DNA of 64,000 bases, taken from NCBI RefSeq assembly GCF_007827975.1, contig NZ_VITT01000002.1. The stretch is one strand, 5' to 3'. The DNA comes from Nitrospirillum viridazoti (GTDB lineage: Bacteria; Pseudomonadota; Alphaproteobacteria; Azospirillales; Azospirillaceae). Shown here one piece after another: positions 26,269-34,289 of this stretch (position 1 is the stretch's first letter; each line of letters opens with the position of its first letter). The notes beneath the pieces were generated by a model, which was not told the DNA's origin, made no database searches, and worked only from the letters and a program-made list of their open reading frames with translations. The translations under genes and the position numbers were made by a program.

Positions 26269-27032
26269 ATCGGGAGGCGGCGGACCGGGGCCGGGCCTGG
26301 CTGATCCGCGTGCTGTCCATCCTGGTCCTGCTGCTGGTGTGGGAGGGGGCGGGACGCTTGGCGGCCAGCCCCCTGGCGCCGCCGGCCTCCACCGTGCTGG
26401 CCGTCATGGCGCGGGAGACGGCGTCGGGCGCCCTGCCCCACCATGTCGGCATCACCCTGGCCCGGGTGGCGGCGTCCTTCCTGCTGGCCATGGGGGCGGG
26501 CACGGCGCTGGGCCTAGCCATGGGCTGGTGGCGCACGGTGGATCTATGGCTGGACAGCGCGCTGCTGTTGCTGCTGAACCTGCCGGCCCTGGTGCTGATC
26601 GTCCTGCTCTACGTCTGGTTCGGCCTGACGGAGGCGGCGGCCATCACGGCCGTGGCGCTGAACAAGCTGCCCACCACCGCCGTCACCGTGCGCGAGGGCG
26701 TGCGGGCCCTGGACGCGGAGTTGCTGGAGATGGGGCGGGTCTTCCGCTACGGCCGCGCGGCCACCCTGCGCCATATCGTGCTGCCGCAGCTGCTGCCCTA
26801 CCTGTTCGCCGCCACCCGCTCCGGCCTGGCCCTGATCTGGAAGATCGTGCTGGTGGTGGAGCTGCTGGGCCGCAGCGACGGCGTCGGCTTCCAGATCCAG
26901 GTCTATTTCCAGCTGTTCGACGTGGCCCACATCCTGGCCTACGCCCTGGCCTTCATCCTCATCGTTCAGGTCATCGAATGGGCGGCCCTGCAGCCGCTGG
27001 AGCGCCGGGCGGCGCGGTGGAGGGCGTCGTGA
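26265..27032 (+). CDS. ABC permease, NitT/TauT type
   Basis: The 255-residue membrane protein has the binding-protein-dependent permease fold, with about six helices. Its EAA loop reads ALDAELLEMGRVFRYGRAATLRHIVLPQLLPY in essence (about residues 146-177). GTG 26265 overlaps the preceding stop. The longer frame starting at 26043 lies inside the binding-protein gene and is not used. It completes an importer with its two neighbours. Confidence 0.9.
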   Translation: MNREAADRGRAWLIRVLSILVLLLVWEGAGRLAASPLAPPASTVLAVMARETASGALPHHVGITLARVAASFLLAMGAGTALGLAMGWWRTVDLWLDSALLLLLNLPALVLIVLLYVWFGLTEAAAITAVALNKLPTTAVTVREGVRALDAELLEMGRVFRYGRAATLRHIVLPQLLPYLFAATRSGLALIWKIVLVVELLGRSDGVGFQIQVYFQLFDVAHILAYALAFILIVQVIEWAALQPLERRAARWRAS

Positions 27033-27724
27033 CCCGGCTTATCGTCGACATCCGCGAGAAACGCCTGGCCGGCCGGCCGGTACTGGGCAGTCTTGCCTTC
27101 AGCCTGGACGAGGGCGAGGTGACGGCCGTGGTCGGCCCCTCCGGTTGTGGCAAGAGCACGCTGCTGCGCCTGGTGGCCGGGCTGGATCGCGGGGTCACGG
27201 GCACCGTGCGGTGGAGCGGGGAGGGCGCGCGCCCGGTTCCCAACCTGGGTGTCGTTTTCCAGCAGCCCCGCCTGCTGCCCTGGCGCACCGTGCGGCAGAA
27301 CCTGGCCCTGGCCGGCGCCGACCCGGTGGAGAGCGAGCGCCTGCTGGAGCGCTTGGGCCTGGCCGCCCAGGCGGACGTCTGGGCCTCGCAGCTGTCCCTG
27401 GGCATGGCGCGGCGGCTGGCGCTGGCCCGCGCCCTGGCGGTGGATGCCCAGGCACTGCTGCTGGACGAGCCTTTCGCCTCCCTGGATGAGGGCAACCAGC
27501 GCCTGGCTCGCGCCGTCCTGGCGGAACAGCTTTTGCGCCGGCCGGTGCCCACGCTGCTGATCACCCACGACTTGGCGGAGGCGGTGGCCCTGGCCCATCG
27601 CGTGCTGGTGCTCTCATCCGGCCCGGCCCGCCTGCTGTTCGATCAGACGGTGCCGCCCGGGGTCCGCACCGATCCCGCGCTGGCGACGGCGACCGTGGCG
27701 GCCTTGCGCGACCTGGCCCGTTAG
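27029..27724 (+). CDS. ABC ATP-binding protein, NitT/TauT type
   Basis: The 231-residue ATPase has Walker A GPSGCGKST (about 35-43), Q-loop VVFQQPRLLPWRT, a degenerate signature (LSLGMARRLALARAL), Walker B LLLDEPFASLD and H-loop LLITHDLAEAV. The signature has LSLGM where LSGGM is usual. GTG 27029 overlaps the permease stop as GTGA. The last bases overlap the convergent SRPBCC stop by four bases. Confidence 0.9.
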   Translation: MTRLIVDIREKRLAGRPVLGSLAFSLDEGEVTAVVGPSGCGKSTLLRLVAGLDRGVTGTVRWSGEGARPVPNLGVVFQQPRLLPWRTVRQNLALAGADPVESERLLERLGLAAQADVWASQLSLGMARRLALARALAVDAQALLLDEPFASLDEGNQRLARAVLAEQLLRRPVPTLLITHDLAEAVALAHRVLVLSSGPARLLFDQTVPPGVRTDPALATATVAALRDLAR

Positions 27725-28230
27725 GGCAGGTCCTCCATGCCGGAAAGCAGGTCGCCGAGCTGCCCCAGTTGTTCCGGCAACGCCGCCGCCGAGCCCTGCA
27801 GCGCTTCCTCAAGCGCCTCCTTGGACGGATAGGCCTCGTGGAAAGTCAGCAGCGTCTTCCCGCCCAGGTCCTCGAAGGTCACGGTGGTGATCGCGCCCTC
27901 GTCGCCCTCGTCGTTGGTCCAGACGATGCGCTCGTTGGGCACCACCTCGATATACTTGCCGTAGAAGGCCATGGTGTCCGTGCCGCCGGCGGCGAATTCC
28001 AAGCGATATTTTCCGCCGGTACGGACGTCCAGCTCGCACGATACGAGAGACATGCCGGGTACCGATTTCGGCACCCACCAGCGCTGGAACAGCTCCGGCT
28101 GGCTCCACGCCCTGTAAACCGTGCTCGGTGGCGCGTCGAATGTCCGCGTCACGACGAGTTCGCGATCGCCCCTGCGTTCAACGGACGTGGGGTTGCGCAT
28201 ACCACCTGCACTGTCAACGTGCCGAGTCAT
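27721..28230 (-). CDS. SRPBCC (AHSA1-like) domain protein
   Basis: The 169-residue protein has the AHSA1/START-like fold: RELVVTRTFDAPPSTVYRAW, FQRWWVP, GGKYRLEF, ERIVWTNDEGDEGAITTVTFEDLGGKTLL in essence, and a C-terminal helix. ATG 28230 follows GGGAGGAAAGCG and overlaps the ArsR stop by 17 bases, so the two genes are translationally coupled. Such ArsR-SRPBCC pairs are common, and the SRPBCC protein probably binds a hydrophobic ligand. The ligand is unknown. Confidence 0.88.
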   Translation of the reverse strand: MTRHVDSAGGMRNPTSVERRGDRELVVTRTFDAPPSTVYRAWSQPELFQRWWVPKSVPGMSLVSCELDVRTGGKYRLEFAAGGTDTMAFYGKYIEVVPNERIVWTNDEGDEGAITTVTFEDLGGKTLLTFHEAYPSKEALEEALQGSAAALPEQLGQLGDLLSGMEDLP

Positions 28231-28570
28231 CGCTTTCCTCCCGTTTCATTTCACTGATGATTTCATCCAACGCGTCGAAGCGGGCCTCGAAGAGCTTGCG
28301 GTGGGCCTCAATCCATTCGGCCTCCGCCGCCAGGCCGCGCTTCCCAAGCGCGCAGGTCCTCACCCGTCCGACCTTCCGCGTGATGACGAGCCCCGCCCGC
28401 TCCAGAACCTGGATGTGCTTCTTCATGCCGGTCAGCGTCATCCGGAACTGGTCGGCGAGACTGGTGATCGACGCGTCCCCGCGGCCAAGCTGATCAATGA
28501 TCCCACGGCGGGTCGCATCGGACAGCGCCGCGAACGAGAGGTCGAGGGGGGGATTTAGATACTGAACCAT
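28214..28570 (-). CDS. ArsR-family transcriptional regulator
   Basis: The 118-residue winged-helix protein reads LDLSFAALSDATRRGIIDQL (about 9-28), then ITSLADQFRMTLTGMKKHIQVLERAGLV as the recognition region and a GRVRTCAL wing. It lacks the ELCVCDL metal motif of arsenic sensors and belongs with the SRPBCC-linked ArsR group. ATG 28570 sits inside a palindrome (28561-28580), which implies autorepression. An upstream in-frame start at 28606 would put the palindrome inside the gene, so I do not use it. Confidence 0.9.
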   Translation of the reverse strand: MVQYLNPPLDLSFAALSDATRRGIIDQLGRGDASITSLADQFRMTLTGMKKHIQVLERAGLVITRKVGRVRTCALGKRGLAAEAEWIEAHRKLFEARFDALDEIISEMKREESDDSAR

Positions 28571-28580
28571 GTGGTTCAGT
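28561..28580. promoter_or_regulatory. ArsR operator-like palindrome over the start codon
   Basis: ACTGAACCATGTGGTTCAGT has 9-base arms (ACTGAACCA/TGGTTCAGT) separated by two bases. The ATG of the ArsR gene lies in its centre. The size and symmetry suit a winged-helix dimer, so binding would block transcription start or translation of its own gene. Confidence 0.7.
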
Positions 28581-28673
28581 GTATAGCCAGCGCGCGGCAT
28601 GCGCAAGCGTTCCGAACGTCATCGCCCTGAACCGATCATATACCTGTGGGGCCGGCTGCTGATGCGGCTGGTC

Positions 28674-29747
28674 CTAGCCCGCCTTCTTGGCGCGGCGGCG
28701 CACCGGGTTTTGCGCCTTTGGCGGGGCGGTGGAGGCGCGTACCACCAGATCGTGCGACACCAGCCGGTGGGGCACGGTGGCGTCGCCGCGCGGGCGTTCC
28801 ATGAGGCGGGAGATCAGCAGGTCGGCCGCCTCCTCCCCCAGCTTGCGCATGGGTTGGCGCACGGTCGTCAGGGGCGGCCAGGTCATGCTGGCGATGGGGC
28901 AATCGTCGAAGCCGGCCACCGACAGGTCGCCGGGCAAGCTCAGGCCCCGCGCCTGGGCCACGACGATGACGGCGGCCGCCATCTCGTCATTGCAGGCGAA
29001 GATGGCGGTAGGCGGCTCCGGCAAACTCAGCAGCCGCTCGGCGCAGGGCAGGGCGGAGGGGAAGGTGAAGGCGCCATGCTCGATCAGGTCCGGATCCTCG
29101 GCGATGCCCAGCTCCGCCAGCGCGTCGCGATAGCCCAGGTGGCGGCGCTCGGTGGCGCCATGGTTGGCGGGGCCCTTGATCAGGCCGATGCGGCGGTGGC
29201 CCAGCGACAGCAGGTGGCGGGTCAGGGCGGCCGCCGCCTGCCGCTCATCGATCCAGACGGAGGAGAAGGTGTCGCCGCCGCTTTCCGCTGTCACCCGCAC
29301 CAGAGGTATGCCGCTTTCCGTCAGCACGGACAACACGCGCGGTTCGTCGGTGATGGGGGCGGTCAGCACCACGCCATCGGGGCGCAGCCAGTCCAGCACG
29401 GCGCGCACGCGCCGCTCCACATCCTGGCCGCGATAGTCGATCTCCTCGATCAGCAGGTGATAGCCCCGCGCGCGGCAGCGGTTCAGCAGGCCCACCTGGA
29501 TTTCCATGGTGTAGGGGCCGGCCGGATCGCCGTAGAGGTGGCCCAGCAGATAGGAGCGTTTGCCGGCCAGGGTGCGCGCCGACATGTTGGGGTGGTAGCC
29601 CAGGTCATGGATGGCCTTCATCACCTTGTCCAAGGTGGCGCGGTTGACGTAAGGCTCACCGTTCAGCACACGCGACACGGTCTTGATGGAAACCCCGGAC
29701 TCACGGGCGACGTCGATGATCGTCGGTTTCCGGGCGTCATTCCCCAT
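28674..29747 (-). CDS. LacI-family transcriptional regulator
   Basis: The 357-residue regulator has an N-terminal helix-turn-helix (TIIDVARESGVSIKTVSRVL, about 9-28) and hinge (VMKAIHDLGYHPNMSARTLA). Its sugar-binding type-1 periplasmic fold includes GHLYGDPAGPYTMEIQVGL, PDGVVLTAPITDEP, AIFACNDEMAAAVIVVA and SVAGFDDCPIAS. ATG 29747 is used; the frame upstream to 29912 crosses a terminator hairpin and is non-family. It lies downstream of, and in line with, a TonB receptor gene and probably controls it in response to a sugar. A candidate operator is at 33597-33612. Confidence 0.92.
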   Translation of the reverse strand: MGNDARKPTIIDVARESGVSIKTVSRVLNGEPYVNRATLDKVMKAIHDLGYHPNMSARTLAGKRSYLLGHLYGDPAGPYTMEIQVGLLNRCRARGYHLLIEEIDYRGQDVERRVRAVLDWLRPDGVVLTAPITDEPRVLSVLTESGIPLVRVTAESGGDTFSSVWIDERQAAAALTRHLLSLGHRRIGLIKGPANHGATERRHLGYRDALAELGIAEDPDLIEHGAFTFPSALPCAERLLSLPEPPTAIFACNDEMAAAVIVVAQARGLSLPGDLSVAGFDDCPIASMTWPPLTTVRQPMRKLGEEAADLLISRLMERPRGDATVPHRLVSHDLVVRASTAPPKAQNPVRRRAKKAG

Positions 29748-29795
29748 GTGGTATCGCTCCCCTCGGCACCAGCTGTCACTACTCCTGTAATGGCA

Positions 29796-29834
29796 CAAAA
29801 AAGAAAGGGCGGCACGATCGCAATCATGCCGCCC
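29796..29834 (-). terminator. Rho-independent terminator
   Basis: On the minus strand GGGCGGCA (29834-29827) pairs with TGCCGCCC (29814-29807) and is followed by TTTCTTTTTTG. This would end transcripts from the TonB receptor gene before the LacI gene. Confidence 0.75.
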
Positions 29835-29954
29835 GGAGTGGGCGCATAGTCCCCGGGGAGAGGGTATGCGCAAAGAAGGGAGATCAAGAAGAAGGTCCGA
29901 GGGAACGGCCAAACCCGGCCGCCCCCCGGCAACAAGGGCCTTTCGGAAAGCAGG

Positions 29955-29990
29955 TACTGGAAAGGCCCCCGGTTTCTGCGGGGCCCGGCC
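29955..29990 (-). terminator. Possible GC-rich hairpin terminator after the TonB receptor
   Basis: Minus-strand GGCCCC and GGGGCC arms (29985-29980 and 29969-29964) flank a short loop and are followed by TTTCC. It lies 40-70 bases after the receptor stop. The U-tract is weak, so the element at 29796 may be the main terminator. Confidence 0.4.
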
Positions 29991-30029
29991 CGGCGTCGCC
30001 GCCGGACCGGCCCCCGCAGCTCATGGGCA

Positions 30030-33000
30030 TCAGCTGCCGAACTTGAACCGGCCGCCCAGCATGAAGCGGCGACCCGCATTCACGTAGGTGAAGGGCTGGT
30101 TCTTGAACTGCAGGTAGGTCTCCTGAGACTCATCGGTCAGGTTGATGGCCTCGAAGGTGATGCCGAACTCAGGCGTGAACTGGTAGGCGAGCTGGGCGTC
30201 GAGCTGGCCGTAGGGCCGGCTGAACACGCCATAGGTCACCGACTTGTTGGTGGTGGCGTCCAGGATGGCGAAGGTGGAGCCGATGGCGTCGCCGTTCACG
30301 GCGCTGGACCGCCAGCTGTAGGACAGGCGGGCTTCCAGGCCGCCCTTCTGATAGTAGGTCTGCGCCGTCAGGGCATGCAGCGACACGCCGGGGATGGGCA
30401 GGTCCTGGGCGAAGTCGGTGTGGGTGGACGAGGTGGACAGCGAGTAGGTGTAGTTGGCGTTGAAGCCGACGCCGAAGTCGAAGGCGTACTGCGCCCCGAT
30501 TTCGAAGCCCTTGATGCTGCCGCCGGCGCCGTTGCTGGGGGCGGTGAAGCCCGCGGTGCTGCCGCCGAAATCGTCCATCACGGTGATGGAGGTGGTCTGC
30601 GTCTGGATGAAGGTGTCGATGGACTTGTAGAAGCCGCCGAAGGTCAGCGCCCCCTGCTCACCGAAGTACCATTCGTAGCCGACGTCGATCTGGGTGGCGC
30701 GGAAGGGGTCCAGGTTGGGATTGCCGCCGCTGCCGCCCACGAAGGCGAAGCCCTGCTTGCCCGCCGTGTTGGTCTCGCGGGTGAAGTTGTACTGCGCGCC
30801 GCGGCCCAGGTCATAGGGGCTGGGCGGCGACATGACGCGGGCGGCGGAGAAGCGGACCTTCTGGTCCGGCGCCACGTCCAGCACCAGGTTCATGCTGGGC
30901 AGGATGTCGGTGTAGTGCCGTTCCGCCGTGACGACGTCCGGGTTGGTGATGGCGTTGGAGCCGTCCCAGGATTCGTCGGAGATGTAGATGGGGTTGGCGG
31001 GCAGGGCGCCGGCCGTCACCTTCTGCACCGTGTCGACGATGCGGGCGCCGATGTTCAGGTGGAAGCGATCCTCCTTGCTGCCCATGTCGGCCATGGCGTA
31101 GCCGGAGACGCGCTGGCTTTCGATGACGAAGGAGTTGATGGGGTCGCGCACCATCTTGCCCGGGAACTGCGGGAAGTTGCCCTGCAGCCACTGCACCGGG
31201 TTCTGCATCTGGGACAGGTTCTGCACCAGGATGCTGCTGCCCGCGTTGCCGGTGGGGAAGAAGTTCTTGACCAGCTGTGCCCGGTTGGGGGCGCTCAGCG
31301 CCGTCTGGGCGGGAATGACCGGCGGCGTCTGCGACGGGGCGCCGCTGGCGCCGACGAAGTTGCCGCCGGCGGTAGCGCCGGTGGCGGCATTGGTCATGCC
31401 CTCGTTCAGGATGGCCGGGTCCATGTAGTACCCGTAGGTGCCATAGCAGGTGCCGTTGCTGCAGTATCCGGTCTGGCCGGCCGAGGACTTGTCCAGCTCA
31501 TAGTGCGACAGGCTGTAATTGATCTTGTCGTCGGTGTAGCGCACGCCGGCGGTGAAGGTGGTCTTGATCGCCTTGATGAAATCGGCGTCGTATTCGCCGT
31601 CGGCATGGCCGGACCACAAATCGTCCTTGGAGTGGATGTTCCACGCCCAGGCCGACTTGAAGACGGCGTTGTTGGGGTTGCTGATCAGGTCGGCGTAGGG
31701 CGCGTTGTACGATACCGACGGCAGCGTGCCGTTGTTGACGTAGTTGAAGGAATAGGCCGGGCCGTGGCTGACCGGGCTGCTGCCGCCGGGGGCCGAGGGG
31801 TTCAGCGGGGCGTTGCAATAGCCGTTGGGGCTGGTGGCGCAGGGCTGGGCGGCGTTGTACTGCGAATACTCGACGTCCTGCTGCGCGCTGTCGGAATTGT
31901 ATTCCGAGGTGGCGTAGGCGACCTTGAACTTGGCGCGGAACGGCCCGCCGTTGTCCCACTTGCCGCCGAAGTGGAAGTTGTCCGCCGTGAGGTGGACGTT
32001 CTGCACGTCGCTGTCGCCTTCCGCCCCCAGGGCGCGGATGGTGGCCGACTTGATGACGCCGTTGCTGTCGATGCTGTAGGGCTGGCTGGGGTCGATGCCC
32101 AGGCCCAGGCCGTTCGAGTTGAACCACAGCTTGTTCGACGCTTCCTGGGTCAGGATGTCGTAGGTGGAATGCAGCCAGTCGGCGTTCAGGGTCAGGCTGT
32201 CGGTGACGGCGTAGTCGATGCCCAACTGGCCGCTGATGCGGGTACGGTCGGTGTCGCGGTCGGTGAAGTACAGCAGCTCGGGCGAGATGTACTTCTGCGG
32301 GATGGTCGCCATCGGGTTGCTGGAGGTGCCGGCCGCCGGCTCGATGGCCCAACCGCTGCGGTTCTGGCCCTGCATCATGTCGGAGTGGGTGTCGGTCTCG
32401 GAGTATGAGAACGCCGCCGTGATGCCGATTTTGTTATTGAAGTTGTAGGTGCCGACGATGGCGCCGATGGGGGTCCAGTCTTCCATGCGGGCGTGCTCGC
32501 CCGTGGTCATGCGGAAGTTGCCGCCCACGGTCCAGCCCTGCGGGGTGTCCAGGGCCGAGCGGGTCTTCAGGTTGATGATGCCGCCCATGCCGCCTTCGAC
32601 CAGGCTGGCCTGGGGCGACTTGTAGACGTCCACGCCGGCGATCAGGTCGGACGGGATGGCTTCCAGCGAGTTGGTGGCGGTGTTGCCGCCGCCGCCGGAC
32701 CCTTCACCGCTGGCGTAGGCCTCCAGGCCGGACAGGAAGGGCTCGTCGTTCAGCACCGTGACGTTCTGGCTCAGGCCGCGGATGCGCACGCGGGTGCCCT
32801 GGCCGTTGTCGCGGTCGATCTGCACGCCCGACAGGCGCTGCAGCGATTCCGCGATATCCTGGTCGGGCATCTTGCCCATGTCTTCGGCCGTGACGGATTC
32901 GATGATCAGGTTCGACTGGCGCTTGTTTTCCAGCGCGTCGGCCAGCGACTTGCGGAACCCGGTGACGATGATTTCCTCCACGCCGCCCTGCTCGGCCGGG

Positions 33001-33161
33001 GTGGCCTGGGGGGCGGTGGCCTGGGGGGCGGCCTGCGGATCGGGCGCCGCCGGCTGCGTGCTTTGGGCGAAGGCGGTGGGCGCGGCCAGGGTGGCAGCCA
33101 AGGCGGCGCAGGAGGCGGCACCCATCAACAGCCGCCGTAACATCTTCAACTCTCCGTACAT
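30030..33161 (-). CDS. TonB-dependent receptor (TIGR01782-like), copy 1
   Basis: This 1,043-residue outer-membrane receptor has a signal peptide (ASCAALAATLAAPTAFAQ) and a low-complexity Pro/Ala/Gln linker. The plug contains VEEIIVTGFRKSLADALENK, then MGKMPDQDIAESLQRLSGV and IPSDLIAGVDVYKSPQAS. The beta barrel ends QPFTYVNAGRRFMLGGRFKF. This is the Xanthomonas/Caulobacter carbohydrate-uptake group. ATG 33161 follows GGGAGGGAACTCGC; the frame extends to 33236 without a better start. It sits upstream of the LacI gene and divergent from a second receptor. Uptake of a fucose- or rhamnose-containing glycan is inferred from neighbours. Confidence 0.93.
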   Translation of the reverse strand: MYGELKMLRRLLMGAASCAALAATLAAPTAFAQSTQPAAPDPQAAPQATAPQATPAEQGGVEEIIVTGFRKSLADALENKRQSNLIIESVTAEDMGKMPDQDIAESLQRLSGVQIDRDNGQGTRVRIRGLSQNVTVLNDEPFLSGLEAYASGEGSGGGGNTATNSLEAIPSDLIAGVDVYKSPQASLVEGGMGGIINLKTRSALDTPQGWTVGGNFRMTTGEHARMEDWTPIGAIVGTYNFNNKIGITAAFSYSETDTHSDMMQGQNRSGWAIEPAAGTSSNPMATIPQKYISPELLYFTDRDTDRTRISGQLGIDYAVTDSLTLNADWLHSTYDILTQEASNKLWFNSNGLGLGIDPSQPYSIDSNGVIKSATIRALGAEGDSDVQNVHLTADNFHFGGKWDNGGPFRAKFKVAYATSEYNSDSAQQDVEYSQYNAAQPCATSPNGYCNAPLNPSAPGGSSPVSHGPAYSFNYVNNGTLPSVSYNAPYADLISNPNNAVFKSAWAWNIHSKDDLWSGHADGEYDADFIKAIKTTFTAGVRYTDDKINYSLSHYELDKSSAGQTGYCSNGTCYGTYGYYMDPAILNEGMTNAATGATAGGNFVGASGAPSQTPPVIPAQTALSAPNRAQLVKNFFPTGNAGSSILVQNLSQMQNPVQWLQGNFPQFPGKMVRDPINSFVIESQRVSGYAMADMGSKEDRFHLNIGARIVDTVQKVTAGALPANPIYISDESWDGSNAITNPDVVTAERHYTDILPSMNLVLDVAPDQKVRFSAARVMSPPSPYDLGRGAQYNFTRETNTAGKQGFAFVGGSGGNPNLDPFRATQIDVGYEWYFGEQGALTFGGFYKSIDTFIQTQTTSITVMDDFGGSTAGFTAPSNGAGGSIKGFEIGAQYAFDFGVGFNANYTYSLSTSSTHTDFAQDLPIPGVSLHALTAQTYYQKGGLEARLSYSWRSSAVNGDAIGSTFAILDATTNKSVTYGVFSRPYGQLDAQLAYQFTPEFGITFEAINLTDESQETYLQFKNQPFTYVNAGRRFMLGGRFKFGS

Positions 33162-34289
33162 GCGAGTTCCCTCCCTGGGGGGTATTCGTGGATGCGCGGG
33201 CCCGGCCGCTGGCCACGGTTCCCGCCCGCAACCCATGGTTTAGGGTGCGCGCCAGGGAACGGCACAGCGCTGCTGTCCGGTCGCGACGGATCTACCTGAT
33301 ACTGGAATAGGGGCATGCCGATCTGACAGTCGGCTAAACCCTTCCCTTCCCGTTTTCGGGAAAGGTCAACCAGTTCTAACTGTAGTGAGTATGTCCATGA
33401 CAGGGTCGGCAGATTGCTTGCGCGCTCATGTCTCTATCCTCCCGAGATGTATTTATTTTTTACTTAGGCTTAGGCTCAACCTTACTGATTGCCGGCGGTA
33501 TGCTTCTGCAAAATCCTTCCCATATACCGCCGGCGATTGGGTCGCAGGCAGCATCCGGGTGCTTGCCGGGTGTCAGCTCTGTTATTAATAGTTGCGTTGA
33601 CAGCGTTGTCAAATCATTTCTATTTTTTGCTTTTCTTAATCACAGTTGTCCTCTAACACGTTAAGTGGCCAAATCACGCTGAAAATGGCCAACCCTCCGT
33701 CCCGACAAGCAGTATAATATTGAAATATATAATTAATTTCCGGTCGTTCGGTCAGGGCTTGAGGATAATTTATGCACGGCGGCGGGGCCTGTGGGTCTGA
33801 TTGGTCGAGCCTGCCGCGATACATCTGCCCTTCCGGCTGCCGCAGACCTGACAGGGGTGCCGGGGCGATGGCTTCATAGGTTCCCTCACAGCCGGAATCG
33901 GGCCCGTTTGGTTTGAAATGGATGGGGAGAGCCTGCGTGGGCGGCCCTACTTCAAGGAAATCTGTTGCCTGATGGGCTGCCACGAGGTCCACGCCTGTGA
34001 GGAAAGGCGGGGCTGGCGCGCCCGGGGGCCGCCTGCCCACGAGTCATGGTCATTGCAGGTTTGGAACGAGGCCGGTGGCGCGAATGCACCCCGGCCTTGC
34101 GCGGTGCCGGCTGCCTAACGCCGTAGCGAAATCGCGCCCCGCACCATCCATTCCCCGATCTCATTTTTGACGAGGCTGGGCGCAGAAAAGCCGTTGCATG
34201 GAATTTCATAACGTGGCACTGATATTTCAAACAACGGGCACTGGCATCTCGCTGTCATAAGCCCATCGATCAGGGAGAGGACGTTCATA
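33162..34289. promoter_or_regulatory. Long intergenic region between two divergent TonB receptor genes
   Basis: These 1,128 bases hold no convincing gene. Short frames at 33385-33588, 33636-34040 and 33918-34118 lack family similarity. Much of 33400-33780 is clearly AT-richer than the surroundings. A LacI-type palindrome overlapping a promoter lies at 33585-33612. The rest may be regulatory, decayed coding sequence or an RNA leader; I cannot decide. Confidence 0.6.
33585..33612 (-). promoter_or_regulatory. Putative promoter of TonB receptor 1 with LacI-type operator
   Basis: TTGACAGCGTTGTCAA (33597-33612) is an imperfect palindrome with a central CG, as in LacI-family operators. On the minus strand TTGACA (33612-33607), a 16-base spacer and TATTAA (33590-33585) form a sigma-70-like promoter. 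The operator would cover the -35 element. The implied leader to ATG 33161 is over 400 bases. Confidence 0.5.

Noticed and set aside
33636..34118. Two short genes between the TonB receptors (33636-34040 and 33918-34118)
   Set aside because: Neither has recognisable motifs or a good ribosome binding site, and they overlap on opposite strands.
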